DNA of 64,000 bases, from contig QZCP01000217.1 in the NCBI GenBank assembly GCA_003956705.1, positions 1 through 64,000 on the forward strand, read 5' to 3'. The DNA comes from Brevipalpus yothersi. Taxonomy: Eukaryota; Arthropoda; Arachnida; Trombidiformes; Tenuipalpidae. The position numbers and the translations under genes are program-made. The notes under the pieces were generated by a model that did no database searches, was not told where the DNA came from, and saw only the letters and a program-made list of their open reading frames with translations. Below, one piece after another: positions 22,575-34,760 of this stretch (position 1 is the first letter of the stretch; the number at the start of each line of letters is the position of its first letter).

Positions 22575-23958
22575 ATGATAATGGACCATTGTTCGAAGTT
22601 CAGCATTTTACTATTCATTGTGTTACCTCTTTCTAACCTGTTCAGCTGTTATCTAGAAAAACCAAGACCCCCTTATGAAAATGTGATTGATATTCTTTCT
22701 CAATGGTCACTCCGAAACCTAACTAGAGAAAGCCCAACAGAAAATATTATATTTTCTCCTCTGAGTATTTTTGTTGGTTACACAATGCTCATGGCTGGTG
22801 CCAATGGAGACACTTGGAATGATCTGTTCGAATCATTACACTTCCATCGCCCGGTTCCAGCCGGTCAAAGCGTGATTCTTAATTCAAAAGAAAAAATCAC
22901 CAAAGCATTCTCAGAGGTAGTATTCTATCAACATTCCCGCAATATATATAATGATGTCTTGCTATTTTTCAATCGATAAGCTTTCAAGATATTATTCTAA
23001 GGAATCAAGTGTAACCATTAGCAATTTACTTGCCATATCGGACAAGTTCGAAGTGAAATCTGGATTCAAGAAGATAGTCATCGAAAAATATCTTGCAGAG
23101 CTTATGAAAGCAGATTTTAAAAATCCACAAGAAGTTCAAAGAATGATAAACTCATGGGTTGCCAAGAAAACGAAGAAACTAATCCCAGAAATGCTCAAAG
23201 AGCCTCCAGAACCAGATGCAGAGCTAATTTTGTTGAATGCAGTGCATTTCAAAGGCATATGGAATCGATCATTTATTGTCAATAATAGTTTTCAAGAAAC
23301 ATTCACAAATGCTGATGGATCCAAGTCGAAAGTCAATTTCATGCATGACAAATCCACGAGAAAAAATCCTCTACACTTGAGATATATAGAGGAAGGGTGT
23401 GGATACACAATCGTAGGTTCTTATAATTGTCAGGTATATTCTGAGTTTCCAATCAACCAAAGCAGAAATCGTTCATATTCTTCTTTGACTTGACAGGCTA
23501 TCGAGCTTCCTTACAAAGACTCGATGAGTATGATCATAAATCTGCCAGATAGAGATTTACCTCTCATTAAAGTGGTGGCGGCTTTTTCACCGGAGAGGAT
23601 TGTGCACTGGATGGGAACGGGGCGAAAAAGAATACAAACACTCAGTATACCTAAATTCAAGCTCAGCAAACAGTATGATATGGAAGACTTCCTGAACTTC
23701 GGAAGAATAAGTTCTGATAAAGCTGATTTCTCTGATATTTCTGATAAACCCTTGAAAGTCAGCAAGTCCATCCACAAAGCTGCTATCGAAGTGAATGAAG
23801 AGGGAACACATGCTGCAGTGGCAACCAGTGTTGAATTCGCAAAAAATTCCGTTGAAAGGCCTGGTATTTCTTTTGTTGCCAATCGTCCATTCACCTTCTT
23901 TCTATATGATAATTCCAAAAAAATGGTACTGTTTTATGGTGCAATCAACAAGCTATAA
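22575..23958 (+). CDS. secreted serpin (serine protease inhibitor), copy 1
   Basis: Three exons, 22575-22916, 22981-23433 and 23497-23958, joined in phase 0 by introns of 64 and 63 nt, giving 418 aa. The leader (CSKFSILLFIVLPLSNLFSC) predicts secretion. Serpin landmarks are NIIFSPLSIFVGYTMLMAGA, INSWVAKKT, LLNAVHFKGIWNRSF, the hinge NEEGTHAAVATS at about 365-376, and FVANRPFTFFLYDN near the C-terminus. Small residues after EEGT fit an inhibitory hinge. The reactive loop beyond it (VEFAKNSVERPG) seems slightly longer than in antitrypsin-type serpins, so P1 cannot be assigned; Lys, Asn and Arg are candidates. Serpins trap serine or cysteine proteases, and in arthropods they often control immune or clotting cascades. 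The target here is unknown. Confidence 0.93.
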
Positions 23959-24389
23959 AATTATACTTGATGAATATATTCTGTGGGAGGACAAATTTTT
24001 TTCATCACTCCTCTCTCCTACACCAGGCTTGATAGTCTTACTTAGGAATTAATTGTTTGAATTGTTTCTTCCACATGACTCAGTACTGATGCTTCTCGGA
24101 AGATGCATTTCAATTGTACCCAGCTGATCATACTATTTTTGTGAAACTGTTTGAGATTTTGCTGCAATGACTGCTCTACAATGTGTACTGTTGCATTACT
24201 CCATTTTTCATCCTACAGATAATTCTATTCCTCTGGTCAGATCATGCTATTTACATGACCTCGTCCTTCTTTACGAATGCAATTCCTTATCTTTCAAATT
24301 CAGCTTATCTCATTCAGCTTCATTCGCTCTGTTTCTATCACACCTTTGCATATCAAAACTTTTTGCATGAAATGGTCCAATTGCATATT

Positions 24390-25200
24390 TGATTTCATAA
24401 AAATGGAGAGGGAGAATGTAGCATGATATTTTGTCATAAAATTATAATCAATTTCAGCTATTCAAAGAAGGAAAAGTGAAGCTTCTCGCGTATCGAGATC
24501 ACATCTATCATATTTATTAAATCTATCATGTATTTCTTCTCTCCCCTACTTTGGTATTTAAAGTTACTGTTCCAGGAAGCGGTGGATTGTTCATCTTCTT
24601 ACTCATAACACTCATGACATCAGCAAAATGACTAAACAGTTTGCAAAATACATATGAAAACACATAAAGCACATATAACATACAAGTAACGATAGCATAG
24701 CTTACGACGAGAAATGAGAAACAGAGATGAGAAAAAAAACTGAATACCTATCTCATCATGTTCAGATGAAGACCAAAACTTCTAAGGCCACAGAAAGTTG
24801 AATTTTAGCCAAAATTTAGATTCAAATCGCCAGTAAACATTCAAATCATTCCGTGAGATAAGAGTTTGGATTGGTAGAGCACTCTGAATTTATCTCTTAG
24901 ATCAGTTTAAATAATGAATTACATTTGATACAAAAATACAACTGTACAAAACAATGATGCATTTGATTGTTTGTGATCCTCCAAAGAGAACGCTGGTCAG
25001 GTAAACTTAAAAATTCGAGCAATGTGAAGAACAGAATCTGACTTCGAATCCAAAAACTTCAAATCAAAGACTTTATCCTCAAAACCACAATCAGAAGACC
25101 AAACTCTCACAATAATAATGACCCTTTTTGGTCGAAATACTTTTGAATATATATATTTTTGTGGTCATTTGATCATCAATCTAATTTTCATTCTGAGCGA
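24390..25200. other. intergenic, nothing recognised
   Basis: About 0.8 kb of AT-rich sequence between the serpin duplication and the foldback element. No gene or repeat family was recognised. Confidence 0.5.
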
Positions 25201-26422
25201 AAAGGAGGAGGTGCATTTCAGGTCAACTCTTTCGATTTCGTTGAAACTCCGTGGTTAGATAGATATTCAAGCGAGTATTCAGAATCTCGAGTTTCAGATT
25301 TTTTAGATTCTTTTTAGACCCTAAAAAAGGCCACAAAAGTGACAATCTCGTCTGGCTCACCGGAAGTTGGTGGAACTGTAAAAATCTTTTTTGCATTCGG
25401 AGGTTTTTTCGATAACCTTCCAGAATATATGTACTTTAGTTGGTCTAAGAAGACGGGAACATGCTCGGAAATCGATTAGGCCACTTTCGATCGGAAGACC
25501 ATATCTCAGCAACCGCTTGTGATATCGAAATAATTCTTTCGTTTCCGCATAGATCTGCTGAAAACACACATTATGCAAATCATTTCGACTGAATCCATCA
25601 CAAAAAAGGTAAGTATGAAAGTGAGCCCTATCCCATACCCCATTTTGGCAGACTCAGAGTACGGCGGAGTTTTCTCAGGTAATACTCCTTTCAGAAAGTA
25701 TCTGGTCCTCTTGTTGAACCAAATACGTTATTCCACATGTCAGAACTGCTGTGATTATTGATAGAAGAGCTGAGCAAACAACCCATTCCACCCCATGCTC
25801 ACTTGTCAGCAGGGTTATGAATTGATAGGTGCTGCTGAATAGTGATGCAAACACCAAGATGATCGCATGGTTCTCTATCCTGATGAGCATATCATAGCGC
25901 CTCAAACAAACAGTTAGCGAACCAGAATCCTCTGAGTCTGCCAAAATGGGGTATGGGATAGGGCTCACTTTCATACTTACCTTTTTTGTGATGGACTCAG
26001 TCGAAATGATTTGCATAATGTGTATTCTCATCAGATTTATGCATGAACGAAAGAATTATGTCGATATCACAAGTGGTTGCTGAGATATGGTCTGCCGATC
26101 GGGAGTGGCCCGCAGCTGAAAAGTGGCCTAATCGATTTTTGAGCATGTTCCCGTCTTTTTAGACCAACTAAAGTATGTGTATTCTGAGAGGTTATCAGAA
26201 AAACTTCTGAATGCAAAAGAGATTTTCACAGTTCCACCAACTTCCGGTGAGTCCGACGAGATCGTCACTTCTATGGCCTCAAATCTTCAACAAGGAATGA
26301 TTTCATAGGTCTCTTGCAATGATAAAATGCGTTTAAGTTCTCATCAAGATGCGAAATAGGTACTTTTCACTAAGATTGAGACACCTTGCAAATTCACCAT
26401 AGGGATATGCACCTCCTCCTTT
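25201..26422. mobile_element. non-autonomous foldback element with long terminal inverted repeats
   Basis: Starts AAAGGAGGAGGTGCA and ends with its complement. Inverted arms of about 460 and 490 bp (25201-25659 and 25930-26422) flank a 270 bp core. The arms share several blocks with the ends of the larger element at 31676-37269, including CTCACCGGAAGT and GGCCACAAAAGTGAC. No transposase is present, so it is probably a deletion derivative mobilised by that element's enzyme. A target-site duplication is not obvious. Confidence 0.85.
25675..25950 (-). other. membrane-protein-like ORF in the element core
   Basis: The minus strand of the core is open and encodes two hydrophobic stretches (around AIILVFASLFSSTYQFITLL and WVVCSALLSIITAVLTCGIT) separated by a short polar loop, ending QEDQILSERSIT before a stop. 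Flanking arm sequence extends the frame. It resembles a piece of a multi-pass membrane protein and may be a captured host exon. The family is not recognised. Confidence 0.4.
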
Positions 26423-26768
26423 GATGTCTCTTTCGATCAACTCTTCCAAGTCTCCATGTCATTTTGATTTTCTGATCTTTTCTATCCAATTAACTAATCT
26501 AGTCAATTAACTAATCTAGTCAATTAATCTAGTCATTTCAATTTCAATTTCTCATCATCACATTTCAATTTTCAATCTTCTCTTCTTCATCACAATTTTC
26601 GAAGACTCAAATCTTCAGAGTTTTTTTCGTGGTTCCTCGAAAAAGAAATTTTCTTTCTTTCATCTCCCGCTGCTCAAACTGAGGAAACCCTTCCGAAAGT
26701 TAAACTTGGGTTAATAAGGTTAGTTATACAGTATTCTGCTCAATATTAGGGAATTATAGGTTATATCA
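26423..26768. other. AT-rich spacer with short tandem repeat
   Basis: Between the foldback element and the Elongin-A-like gene. Contains the 17-bp repeat described separately and otherwise nothing recognised. Confidence 0.5.
26487..26533. repeat. 17-bp tandem repeat
   Basis: The unit CAATTAACTAATCTAGT occurs twice in full and once shortened. Confidence 0.8.
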
Positions 26769-27482
26769 TTATCTCTTCATTATCCGACGACATTTCAACA
26801 TCAGAGGTCCTGTTTTCTTCGGTGCTTCGCCTTCTGCTTTCCTTTTTCTCTCTTGAGCTATCTTTTCTAGTTTCTTGGTTCTCTCAGCCATTCGTACTGT
26901 CTCACGTGGTGGTTTCGGTTCTACATTCATTATGATTTTTTCACCGTCCTTATCGTATACTTTAGCCTTTCTCCTACCTTCTATTTTCATGGTAAGATGT
27001 TCCAATTTCTCTTTTTCTCGTTCTTCAAATTCTATATACAGTTCTCGCCAACTCTGCTCCATTTTCTTATTTGATTCTTTGAATCGCTCTTCACAAAATT
27101 GTTTCCAAACGACGGAGGTTACTTGTTGCAGGCTAGGATTTTTTTCTATTCGCATGAGCTGTTCCACTGAACATTTCGATAAGATTGACCTCAAAACTGG
27201 GGAAGTAGCCACACTGAATTGAAGCATCAATTCAGGATTTTGGAAGATTTCCGTTGGGCTCCGATACTCTAGTTCAATATTTTCACTGACAATTTTTCGG
27301 ATTCCTGAGGTAGACTTTAGTAAGCGTTTTGATCCTCTGTAGGAACATAACGCTGAGGGCTGGAAGTTCAAAAGGACATGTCCGGAATTCGCCCGTTCTG
27401 GGTTTTTTTTCGATCCTAGGTGGACTTCTGACGAAAAGAACGAATATTGCATCGAAAATTCGATCAGACCCTTAAAACTCAT
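26769..27482 (-). CDS. EloA: Elongin-A-like protein, intronless and short
   Basis: 237 aa in a single open frame starting at an ATG. Residues from about 75 to 190 match the conserved Elongin A domain: PVLRSILSKCSVEQLMRIEK corresponds to the BC-box region, then WKQFCEERF, SWRELYIEFEEREKEKLEHL and KPPRETVR follow in the family order, ending in a basic tail. Elongin A stimulates RNA polymerase II elongation and, with Elongin B/C and a cullin, acts in polymerase ubiquitination. Full-length Elongin A is about three times longer and starts with a TFIIS-like domain, which is absent here. The lack of introns suggests a retrocopy or a shortened paralog, though the frame is fully open. Expression cannot be judged. 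Confidence 0.82.
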   Translation of the reverse strand: MSFKGLIEFSMQYSFFSSEVHLGSKKNPERANSGHVLLNFQPSALCSYRGSKRLLKSTSGIRKIVSENIELEYRSPTEIFQNPELMLQFSVATSPVLRSILSKCSVEQLMRIEKNPSLQQVTSVVWKQFCEERFKESNKKMEQSWRELYIEFEEREKEKLEHLTMKIEGRRKAKVYDKDGEKIIMNVEPKPPRETVRMAERTKKLEKIAQERKRKAEGEAPKKTGPLMLKCRRIMKR

Positions 27483-28996
27483 GATATCGAAATAGCGACC
27501 TGAACGTTAGAACTTTTTTCGAAAATTGGAAAAAAGCACTTTTTCTGACTATAAGTTAGATGGGAATTCCAAAAATTATACCAAAAACTGCTTTCAAATT
27601 AGTCTTGTTATCTCAAAAACCCGAAAACAGATGAAAATTCTGCGAAAATCGAATTTTTCGAAAAAATGATAAATTGCCCACCCTGGAGACAAAATCAGAC
27701 ATGTGTTTTTGGACGTATTATTTTGTATGATACCAGAAAATATGTATTTCAATGTGTCTCCTAGTGTGGAACAGTTTCGAAAGCCGGAAAAACCACGAAA
27801 AAAGCTGTTTTAGCAGTCAAGGTCAACCAAATGACCTGGAAACAATACCGGATGCACTGAATGAGATGTAAATTTCGATGAACTCAAGAAAATACTATTT
27901 TTTCAGGGCTCAAATGAGAGAAACACCTTCCAAATCTCAAAAAACTGCTGAAAAAGGCCGTTTTGGCCTATTCAGGCCTAAGATCGCTCTGATTGAGATC
28001 TAATGGTGGAAGTTCGAGTATCCAATCACATTCCAATTGGGCCGAGCTTCCAGAAAACACCGTTGAAGCATGTGGTCTGACAATATTTGATGGTCAAATC
28101 ACACAGAAACGAGGCCGAAACGGCTTTTGACCTGAGGTCACATTTTTTTCCATCCCAAGCCATTTGCTCTCATATGCTATCTATTTCAGTGGAAAAAACT
28201 TCTGCTTCCTCATGAGTCAGATCAATCTGCTTGCTCCACGCTTCTTTGGCCTTTCGTTCAAACTTGCCTGGTCACTTGTTTCTTTTATCTCCATGTAAAT
28301 AGCCCCTTCTGGCAGATTATAAGCATACTTCTTCTTGGGTTGCTTTCTTTTCAAATACTTCTTCTGCTTGAAGCCTGAGATCTCCCTCACTCTAGCCTTC
28401 AGAAGGCTTGCTTGGTCCTGGCTGAGGCTCCATGTCATAAAATGCTCAATTATCAGAAAATATGAGTTCAATTGAAGAGGCTGGAGTCAATAAACTAGCT
28501 TTCTCTGTGGCGAATGATGAATAATAACAGATATCTTCACACTCAATCACTCCATAACCAAGATTCAATAGCAATCAACATTGGAAGAAGGTTTTTTGAG
28601 TTCTCAATCTACTATTGATGCTAATTTCAGCAATTTCAACCGAAGTTAGTAGGTTTTTAACCTCAATTTTAATCAAAAACTGTAGAAAAATGGTCATTTT
28701 TCCATAATTTTGTGTTTTTTGGCGATATGAGTCTATTTTTTGGTTAGTTCAAGGTGACTGAAGCTTTGAGAGTAATATGGAGATGAGATAAGGCAAAATT
28801 TTCATTCAAAAATCGAAAAAATATGAAAATTGGCGAAATTTTGCTAAAATTCAAGGTCAAATATCTTCGTGACCTTTGACCCTATAGGCTCATTCTTGGT
28901 ATTATTTTAATTTGGAGACTAAGTTCTTCAAGAATATGAAGTTTCAGCAAAATCCATCATGGGCGAAAAACGGGCCTTAACCAGACATGTCCTTTA
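27483..28996. other. long AT-rich non-coding stretch
   Basis: About 1.5 kb with many short A/T runs. A minus-strand ORF at 28217-28471 has a basic Lys-rich segment (KYLKRKQPKKKYAYN) but starts with TTG, lacks homologs that I recognise, and is probably chance. Nothing else was seen. Confidence 0.45.
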
Positions 28997-29037
28997 CGAT
29001 TGAAGTTCACTGTGCAATATTGATTACCATTCAGAAT

Positions 29038-29040
<3 letters not shown>
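28997..29040 (-). repeat. 44-bp inverted copy of window bases 42-85
   Basis: Perfect reverse-complement match to 42-85, and in both places the outer end abuts a GA/CT microsatellite. Sequence similarity stops at the other end. Confidence 0.9.
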
Positions 29041-29090
<50 letters not shown>

Positions 29091-29886
29091 NNNNNNNNNN
29101 NNNNNNNNNNNNNNNNNNNNNNNNNNNNNNNNNNNNNNNNNNNNNNNNNNNNNNNNNNNNNNNNNNNNNNNNNNNNNNNNNNNNNNNNNNNNNNNNNNNN
29201 NNNNNNNNNNNNNNNNNNNNNNNNNNNNNNNNNNNNNNNNNNNNNNNNNNNNNNNNNNNNNNNNNNNNNNNNNNNNNNNNNNNNNNNNNNNNNNNNNNNN
29301 NNNNNNNNNNNNNNNNNNNNNNNNNNNNNNNNNNNNNNNNNNNNNNNNNNNNNNNNNNNNNNNNNNNNNNNNNNNNNNNNNNNNNNNNNNNNNNNNNNNN
29401 NNNNNNNNNNNNNNNNNNNNNNNNNNNNNNNNNNNNNNNNNNNNNNNNNNNNNNNNNNNNNNNNNNNNNNNNNNNNNNNNNNNNNNNNNNNNNNNNNNNN
29501 NNNNNNNNNNNNNNNNNNNNNNNNNNNNNNNNNNNNNNNNNNNNNNNNNNNNNNNNNNNNNNNNNNNNNNNNNNNNNNNNNNNNNNNNNNNNNNNNNNNN
29601 NNNNNNNNNNNNNNNNNNNNNNNNNNNNNNNNNNNNNNNNNNNNNNNNNNNNNNNNNNNNNNNNNNNNNNNNNNNNNNNNNNNNNNNNNNNNNNNNNNNN
29701 NNNNNNNNNNNNNNNNNNNNNNNNNNNNNNNNNNNNNNNNNNNNNNNNNNNNNNNNNNNNNNNNNNNNNNNNNNNNNNNNNNNNNNNNNNNNNNNNNNNN
29801 NNNNNNNNNNNNNNNNNNNNNNNNNNNNNNNNNNNNNNNNNNNNNNNNNNNNNNNNNNNNNNNNNNNNNNNNNNNNNNNNNNNNNN

Positions 29887-29957
<71 letters not shown>
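29041..29957. repeat. (CT)n microsatellite containing an assembly gap
   Basis: CT dinucleotides at 29041-29090 and 29887-29957 flank 796 undetermined bases (29091-29886). The gap lies within the microsatellite as drawn, and its true size and content are unknown. Confidence 0.97.
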
Positions 29958-29963
<6 letters not shown>

Positions 29964-31675
29964 CACTATACAAATTCATCTCTGATAGTGAGAGCATTTC
30001 TCACAATGAAAAGGGATGAGGTTTCTCTTCGAACTCTACTATTCGCAACCGAATCGACTTTACAATCATCCTGGGAAAGAATCTGTTCATGTTGTTCTAA
30101 TGCACTGAAGCTTAGGAGATAAACTTTCTACATCTCTTGTGTTGTTCATTAACACAAGGTACAAGGAATTCAAGATACTTGAAATCTAACTACTAATCAC
30201 TTCCTTGATTTTCGTGTGTTTCAGGCATTCCAGTAAAATTTTGATGGCTTTAAAATTGAATGCACCTGAATTTTCCAAAAGATAAGTCAGCATTATGACT
30301 ATTTCATATGCTCCTGTAATTGCTTGCCATAAGTCTGACAGGAATTTGAGAAGTAATCATGATGAGAGGATAAAAATGAAAGTATCTTTTTATGGTATTT
30401 GTTTGCTGCTTATTTCAGTCTTCTAATTTCAGGTCCAGGAAATGAATTGCTAGCATCATCAATGTTTGTCATACATTTGTAATTTTCAAACCACAATTTG
30501 TCTTCAAGCTTTGCTCTATCATTTTTAAGCATCGAAGAAACTTCATCCCAATTTCGCACATTGTATTAATGAATTTGCACCTAGTCAAACGCTTGAAGAA
30601 GAATCTTCGTGGCCTAGTTTCGAAAATATTGAGAGTGAATAGATTGGAATCAGCCCAAATTACAAACAATCAAGCAAGTTTCAGATTAATTCCCCATGGA
30701 ATATACTGCAATAAAGCCATTCCTATCCAGATCAACCTAACGCCAGTTAATTTTGATACAAATTCGATATTCATGGAAAAAGGGTCTCTGCGAAGAAAAA
30801 AACTAGGAAAAGATTGAATAAATGATATGTTGGAAGGAGAGAATGATTCAAGTTCTCAATTTGCGATAAAGTTCTTAAGTAACTTATGAAATTCCAGCCC
30901 TCTAGCATAGCGGAACTCTATTGCTTTCAATTCTAGCTAAGGAAGCAATTCTGAGTTGCTTCGAAAGGGAGAGTATCACTATTTTCCAAAATCAGCGAAA
31001 GTTTTTCTTTTGTTGCTCATAAATCCTCTTCCTCTCTTAATATTTGAGACTTTTATGAGCATAACTTTTCTAGTTTGACATGATATCATGATATTCTTTG
31101 AATAATTTAATGATGAATAATTTTGCAACTCATGAAATTCCATCCTTCTAGTATACCGAAGCTATGACAATTGCGATAGCTAATTGCTCGAAGACTGAAT
31201 CATCTCTGACTTTCACTTGATGGATGGTGGATGAAGATGAGTCTTCATCTTCGTGGAATGTCTCATTTCCTTTTGTCATGAAAATAATTACATGATTCAT
31301 CAGGAAAGAATTCAACTGATTTCTGAGAATGCTGGAATATGTGTTAGCATTATGGCAATTTTGATACACCTCTGTGAGATTCTAATCACTTGCCATAAAT
31401 TTTTGGCGAATAATTGGGGGTAGAATTGGTGGGAGAGATACAGGACAGGAGAGAGCGAAAGAGAGCATCTTCAATTTTCATTTCCTCACTCTTTTCATTT
31501 CCCCGATTCGTTTTGAGTTGTCAAGTTTGAAAACTGTTTCTCTGATTCTTGGTCCGTTCTTCCGTTGGAATTGAAAGATATCTCGTCCCATCCACTGTCT
31601 TTTCTGTTTTCTGTTCCAATTCAGTAGTTTAGTTATTCAACTATTAACACCGAAATGTCTCCGATTTCATTGGTT
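29958..31675. other. intergenic, nothing recognised
   Basis: About 1.7 kb of AT-rich sequence between the gap and the large transposon. Small ORFs at 30569 and 31148 have no recognised similarity. Confidence 0.45.
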
Positions 31676-32088
31676 AAAGGAGGAGGTGCATTTTCGGTCA
31701 ACATCTTTGATTTTGATGAAACTTCACAATCGGATAGATACCCTGCTCAGTATTAAGAATCTCAAGTCTTGGATTTTTCGGAACTTGTTCAGACCCTAAA
31801 AAAAGGCCACAAAAGTGACGATCTTGTCGGACTCACCGGAAGTTGATGGAACTGTGAAAATTCTTTTTGCATTCGAAAGTTTTTTTGATTATCTTCCAGA
31901 ATATGTATACTTTACCGGGTCTAAAAAAACGGGAAAGTGCTCAAAAATTGATTAGGCCACTTTTCGGCTGCAGGCCATTTTCGATCGGCAGGCTGTATCT
32001 CAGCAACCGCTTGAGATATCGACATATTTCTTTCACCAATGGATAGATCCCATGAAAATACATATTATGCAAATCTGAGCAAGCGGAT
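31676..32088. repeat. left terminal inverted repeat of the 5.6 kb element
   Basis: Inverted match of 36841-37269. The best-conserved block runs from the GGCCACAAAAGTGACGATC motif inward to CATATTATGCAAATCTGAGC. Confidence 0.85.
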
Positions 32089-32318
32089 GAAGGGCGAGGA
32101 AAAAATGAAAGAAAGTAAGTCTGGTTTTATTGTCTATTCCAGAAGAATAGATTATTTTCATCAATCCAGTTAGGTTTCATAGATTCCAGGAGTGAGTTAA
32201 TAAATGTTACGATCGAGGAATCATAGGAGCGGATTTCTTGGTATTCGATGCTATGAAAAAAATTCAACTGACGATTAATCTATGAATCAATTAGCCTAAG
32301 CTTAAGAAAGAGAGGCAA

Positions 32319-34670
32319 TCAATCTGTTCCACTCTCATCATGAATCTCATTCTCAAAAATATTCAAGAGCTGAGGAGCAGGTACTGGGGATTCAAACCCA
32401 GAGGAGAGTATTCCCAAGAGTGTTATAATGTGTCCACAAGGATTGACAGTTCTCAGACCACTTGAGCATTTGCAGCACCACTCAGCAATACGCTCTAGGC
32501 CAATAGCCTCTTGGTCAAGCAGCAAAAAAACTGAGTAAGTGGTTTGGCTTTTGTGTCTCGAGATGATTTTCATTCTCAACAGTTTCGGATTGTTCACATG
32601 AATATTGAACTGCTGGAGCTGGGATCTACAGTCTCCATTATAAAGCTGGAGCTATGTGTGAGAGTGTAAGAATCAGAGAAGAATGTATTAGCGAGGAGAA
32701 AGATAGATTCATCTGAAATGCTCCCTGTTTAGGTTCATTCAAGTTTTTCTTACCCTATTCTGGAGATTAGCAGATCTGCATGCTGTTTTATATGCATCAA
32801 TATATTTCAGAAGATATGTTCCTGTTGCAAGTATGTAGAACTGATGTTCGGTCAATGGTGGATCCAGCAATCCTGATTCAACTGGATCAAATGTTTCGAA
32901 ACATGATCTCACAAGCGCTAAGTTCATATGATCAACTAGTAAGGCAAGCTTTTGAGGTATATCTATTCGTGAGATTATTCTTTCAGCAATAGCCACCTCA
33001 AACTCTTTATCTGATATGAAACGTTCACCATACTTGTTAAGAGCAGCACAACAGATTTTCAATTCCATATTCTTATTGTCCACATCGGTATTCTGGAGTA
33101 TATGATGCATCAGGCGAAACCGAGTTTTAATTCGACCAAATACAGCCTCAACAACCCATCGAATTTTTGTCACTTTCCGGGTGTAATTGGCATGCTCCCA
33201 GCTCAACTGTCCACTTGGTCCCGCTGAGGCTGGAGTGAAGACTGTGAAACCTCTTCCACGGAGCTCATGGACAATATCTCTGAAACCTCGATCAAGAACG
33301 AAAACATCACCTGGCTGAAATGTTGAGGAAAATTCAGAATTCGATGACAAAATATCTCGCAGGATTTGTGCATCATTTTTTGAGCCATAATTGTAAGTCA
33401 CAACATCATAGATATAGCCATTTGGAAGAACACAAATCATGGGTTTGAACAATGGAGCTTTTTTCTGCCCTGAATATAATTTTTTTTGAAGCTGGACATT
33501 CATTGTTTTCTGCATATAAAGATAAGTTCCATCCCATATGCTAATTCTAACTCTATCTAGTCTTTGTTGGCCTGTGAGAAGCAGTTGGCTAGCTATGTAT
33601 GTTGTGTGCTGACAAGCTTGGTCACGAGTTCGCAAGTGGCTGAATCCCAGATTATGGGGAACAAAGTTGCTGTACAACTGCTGTCTCATTCTCTTCACTT
33701 GCTTGCTGAACGTTTTCTCATTGAACCCAAAGAGTGTTGCCACATCCTTGAGTGGTAGTCCACTTTTGAGTCTGAAAAGATATGCACCCAAGCTTTGCCT
33801 CGGGTCTTTGAAATTCTTCAGGAAGCTAACAAGGTCATCGAAAGCTCTTGAAGGGAGAGTTGTTAGTTGCTTGATGAGATGTGATTCATCAGAATTGGAT
33901 TGTGGAATTCGGATCGTTCCAGCAAGTCTAGCACGATGGATGAGCAGGATAGACATCTCCTCGTACTGTTCGATACTCAACAATCCATCAGCAACTATTG
34001 GTTCACCTCTCTGATTTTCATGCATCATACAAAGCTTTGAGCCTTTTGGTATGTAAATCTGTGAGAATATGATCATTTCCGCTCGATATGATGCTTTCAC
34101 AGTGCTCAATTCAACATTTTGGCACCCATATATGCAGTGAGAGCGTGAAGATACTGACAGTCTGAAAATAGGAATGTATTCATCATCTGGCTCATAATCC
34201 GAATCACCATCAGAACTAGAGGAATCATCACTATCGCCACCAGGATCACCCTCACCTGAAGTATCCAAATCATATGGTTGCTCATCGAACGTTGGAGGAA
34301 AGGTGAATATAGATGGTCTATTCGGAGAGTGTGTGAACGAAGTTGGAGTGAATATTGGTGGCTCGTCAACATCGGGTGGTTCAACTTCCATCTCTCCTTG
34401 TTCTGGAGGCTCAACAACAACCTCAATAGTAGTTGATGGTCCAGGTTGAGGCTCATCCGGGAGGCCAGCTGCTCTTCTTTGAACTCGACGATGCCGGTGA
34501 TACCTGAGTTGACACTTCTTGCAAACCTTCTCACCAATAGATACTGTGAGGTTACTCATCCCACTCATAAAAGCGGCCATATCTCGATCAAGAACATTGT
34601 ATTGGTACGTATCGTTGTCTCTACGATTGATTTCCTCCCACGTTCTTGTACATCCACGACATGCGTTCAT
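32319..34670 (-). CDS. DDE transposase with N-terminal zinc fingers and C-terminal SWIM finger
   Basis: Exon 1 is 32754-34670 and exon 2 is 32319-32651, joined at AGG|gtaag...atag|CTC, giving about 749 aa. The start is the first ATG; the open frame also contains an upstream TTG. The N-terminus has paired cysteines (C4-x2-C7 and C50-x2-C53), and an acidic Ser/Asp linker follows around 136-163. A second Cys/His cluster (about 179-217) comes next, then a DDE domain with D380 (WDGTYLY), D460 (VLDRGFRD) and E508 (VVEAVFGRIK). Exon 2 encodes a SWIM zinc finger, CKCSSGLRTVNPCGHI. The frame is fully open and the gene lies within matching terminal repeats, so the element may be active. Role: cutting and joining element ends in the nucleus. 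Confidence 0.85.
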
Positions 34671-34716
34671 ATTGGGCTCTAAAGTCAATGATTGAATGTG
34701 TAAACATGAGATAGCT

Positions 34717-34720
<4 letters not shown>

Positions 34721-34760
<40 letters not shown>
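34721..34760. repeat. (GA)n microsatellite inside transposon
   Basis: GA-rich run just upstream of the transposase gene. Similar GA or CT runs occur within the element at about 35660-35692, 35898-35950 and 36433-36485. Confidence 0.85.

Larger units (their letters stand above)
22271..24389 (+). repeat. serpin segmental duplication, copy 1
   Basis: Direct duplicate of 43057-45123. It includes about 300 bp upstream of the serpin, the whole gene, and about 430 bp downstream. Copy 1 has an extra run of roughly 85 bp near 24240-24330 that copy 2 lacks, and copy 2 has a 6-nt insertion in the upstream part. Confidence 0.92.

Noticed and set aside
28217..28471. 84-codon Lys-rich ORF
   Set aside because: Starts with TTG, has no recognised homolog and lies in non-coding AT-rich sequence.
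28957..29997. Long ORFs of alternating Glu-Arg or Leu-Ser on either strand
   Set aside because: They are translations of the GA/CT microsatellite and the N gap, not genes.
32390..32405. Another T-arm-like string (GATTCAAACCC)
   Set aside because: It is within the coding sequence of the transposase's last exon.
34106..34537. 143-codon minus-strand ORF overlapping the transposase
   Set aside because: It is in another frame of the acidic linker-coding region and has low-complexity composition.
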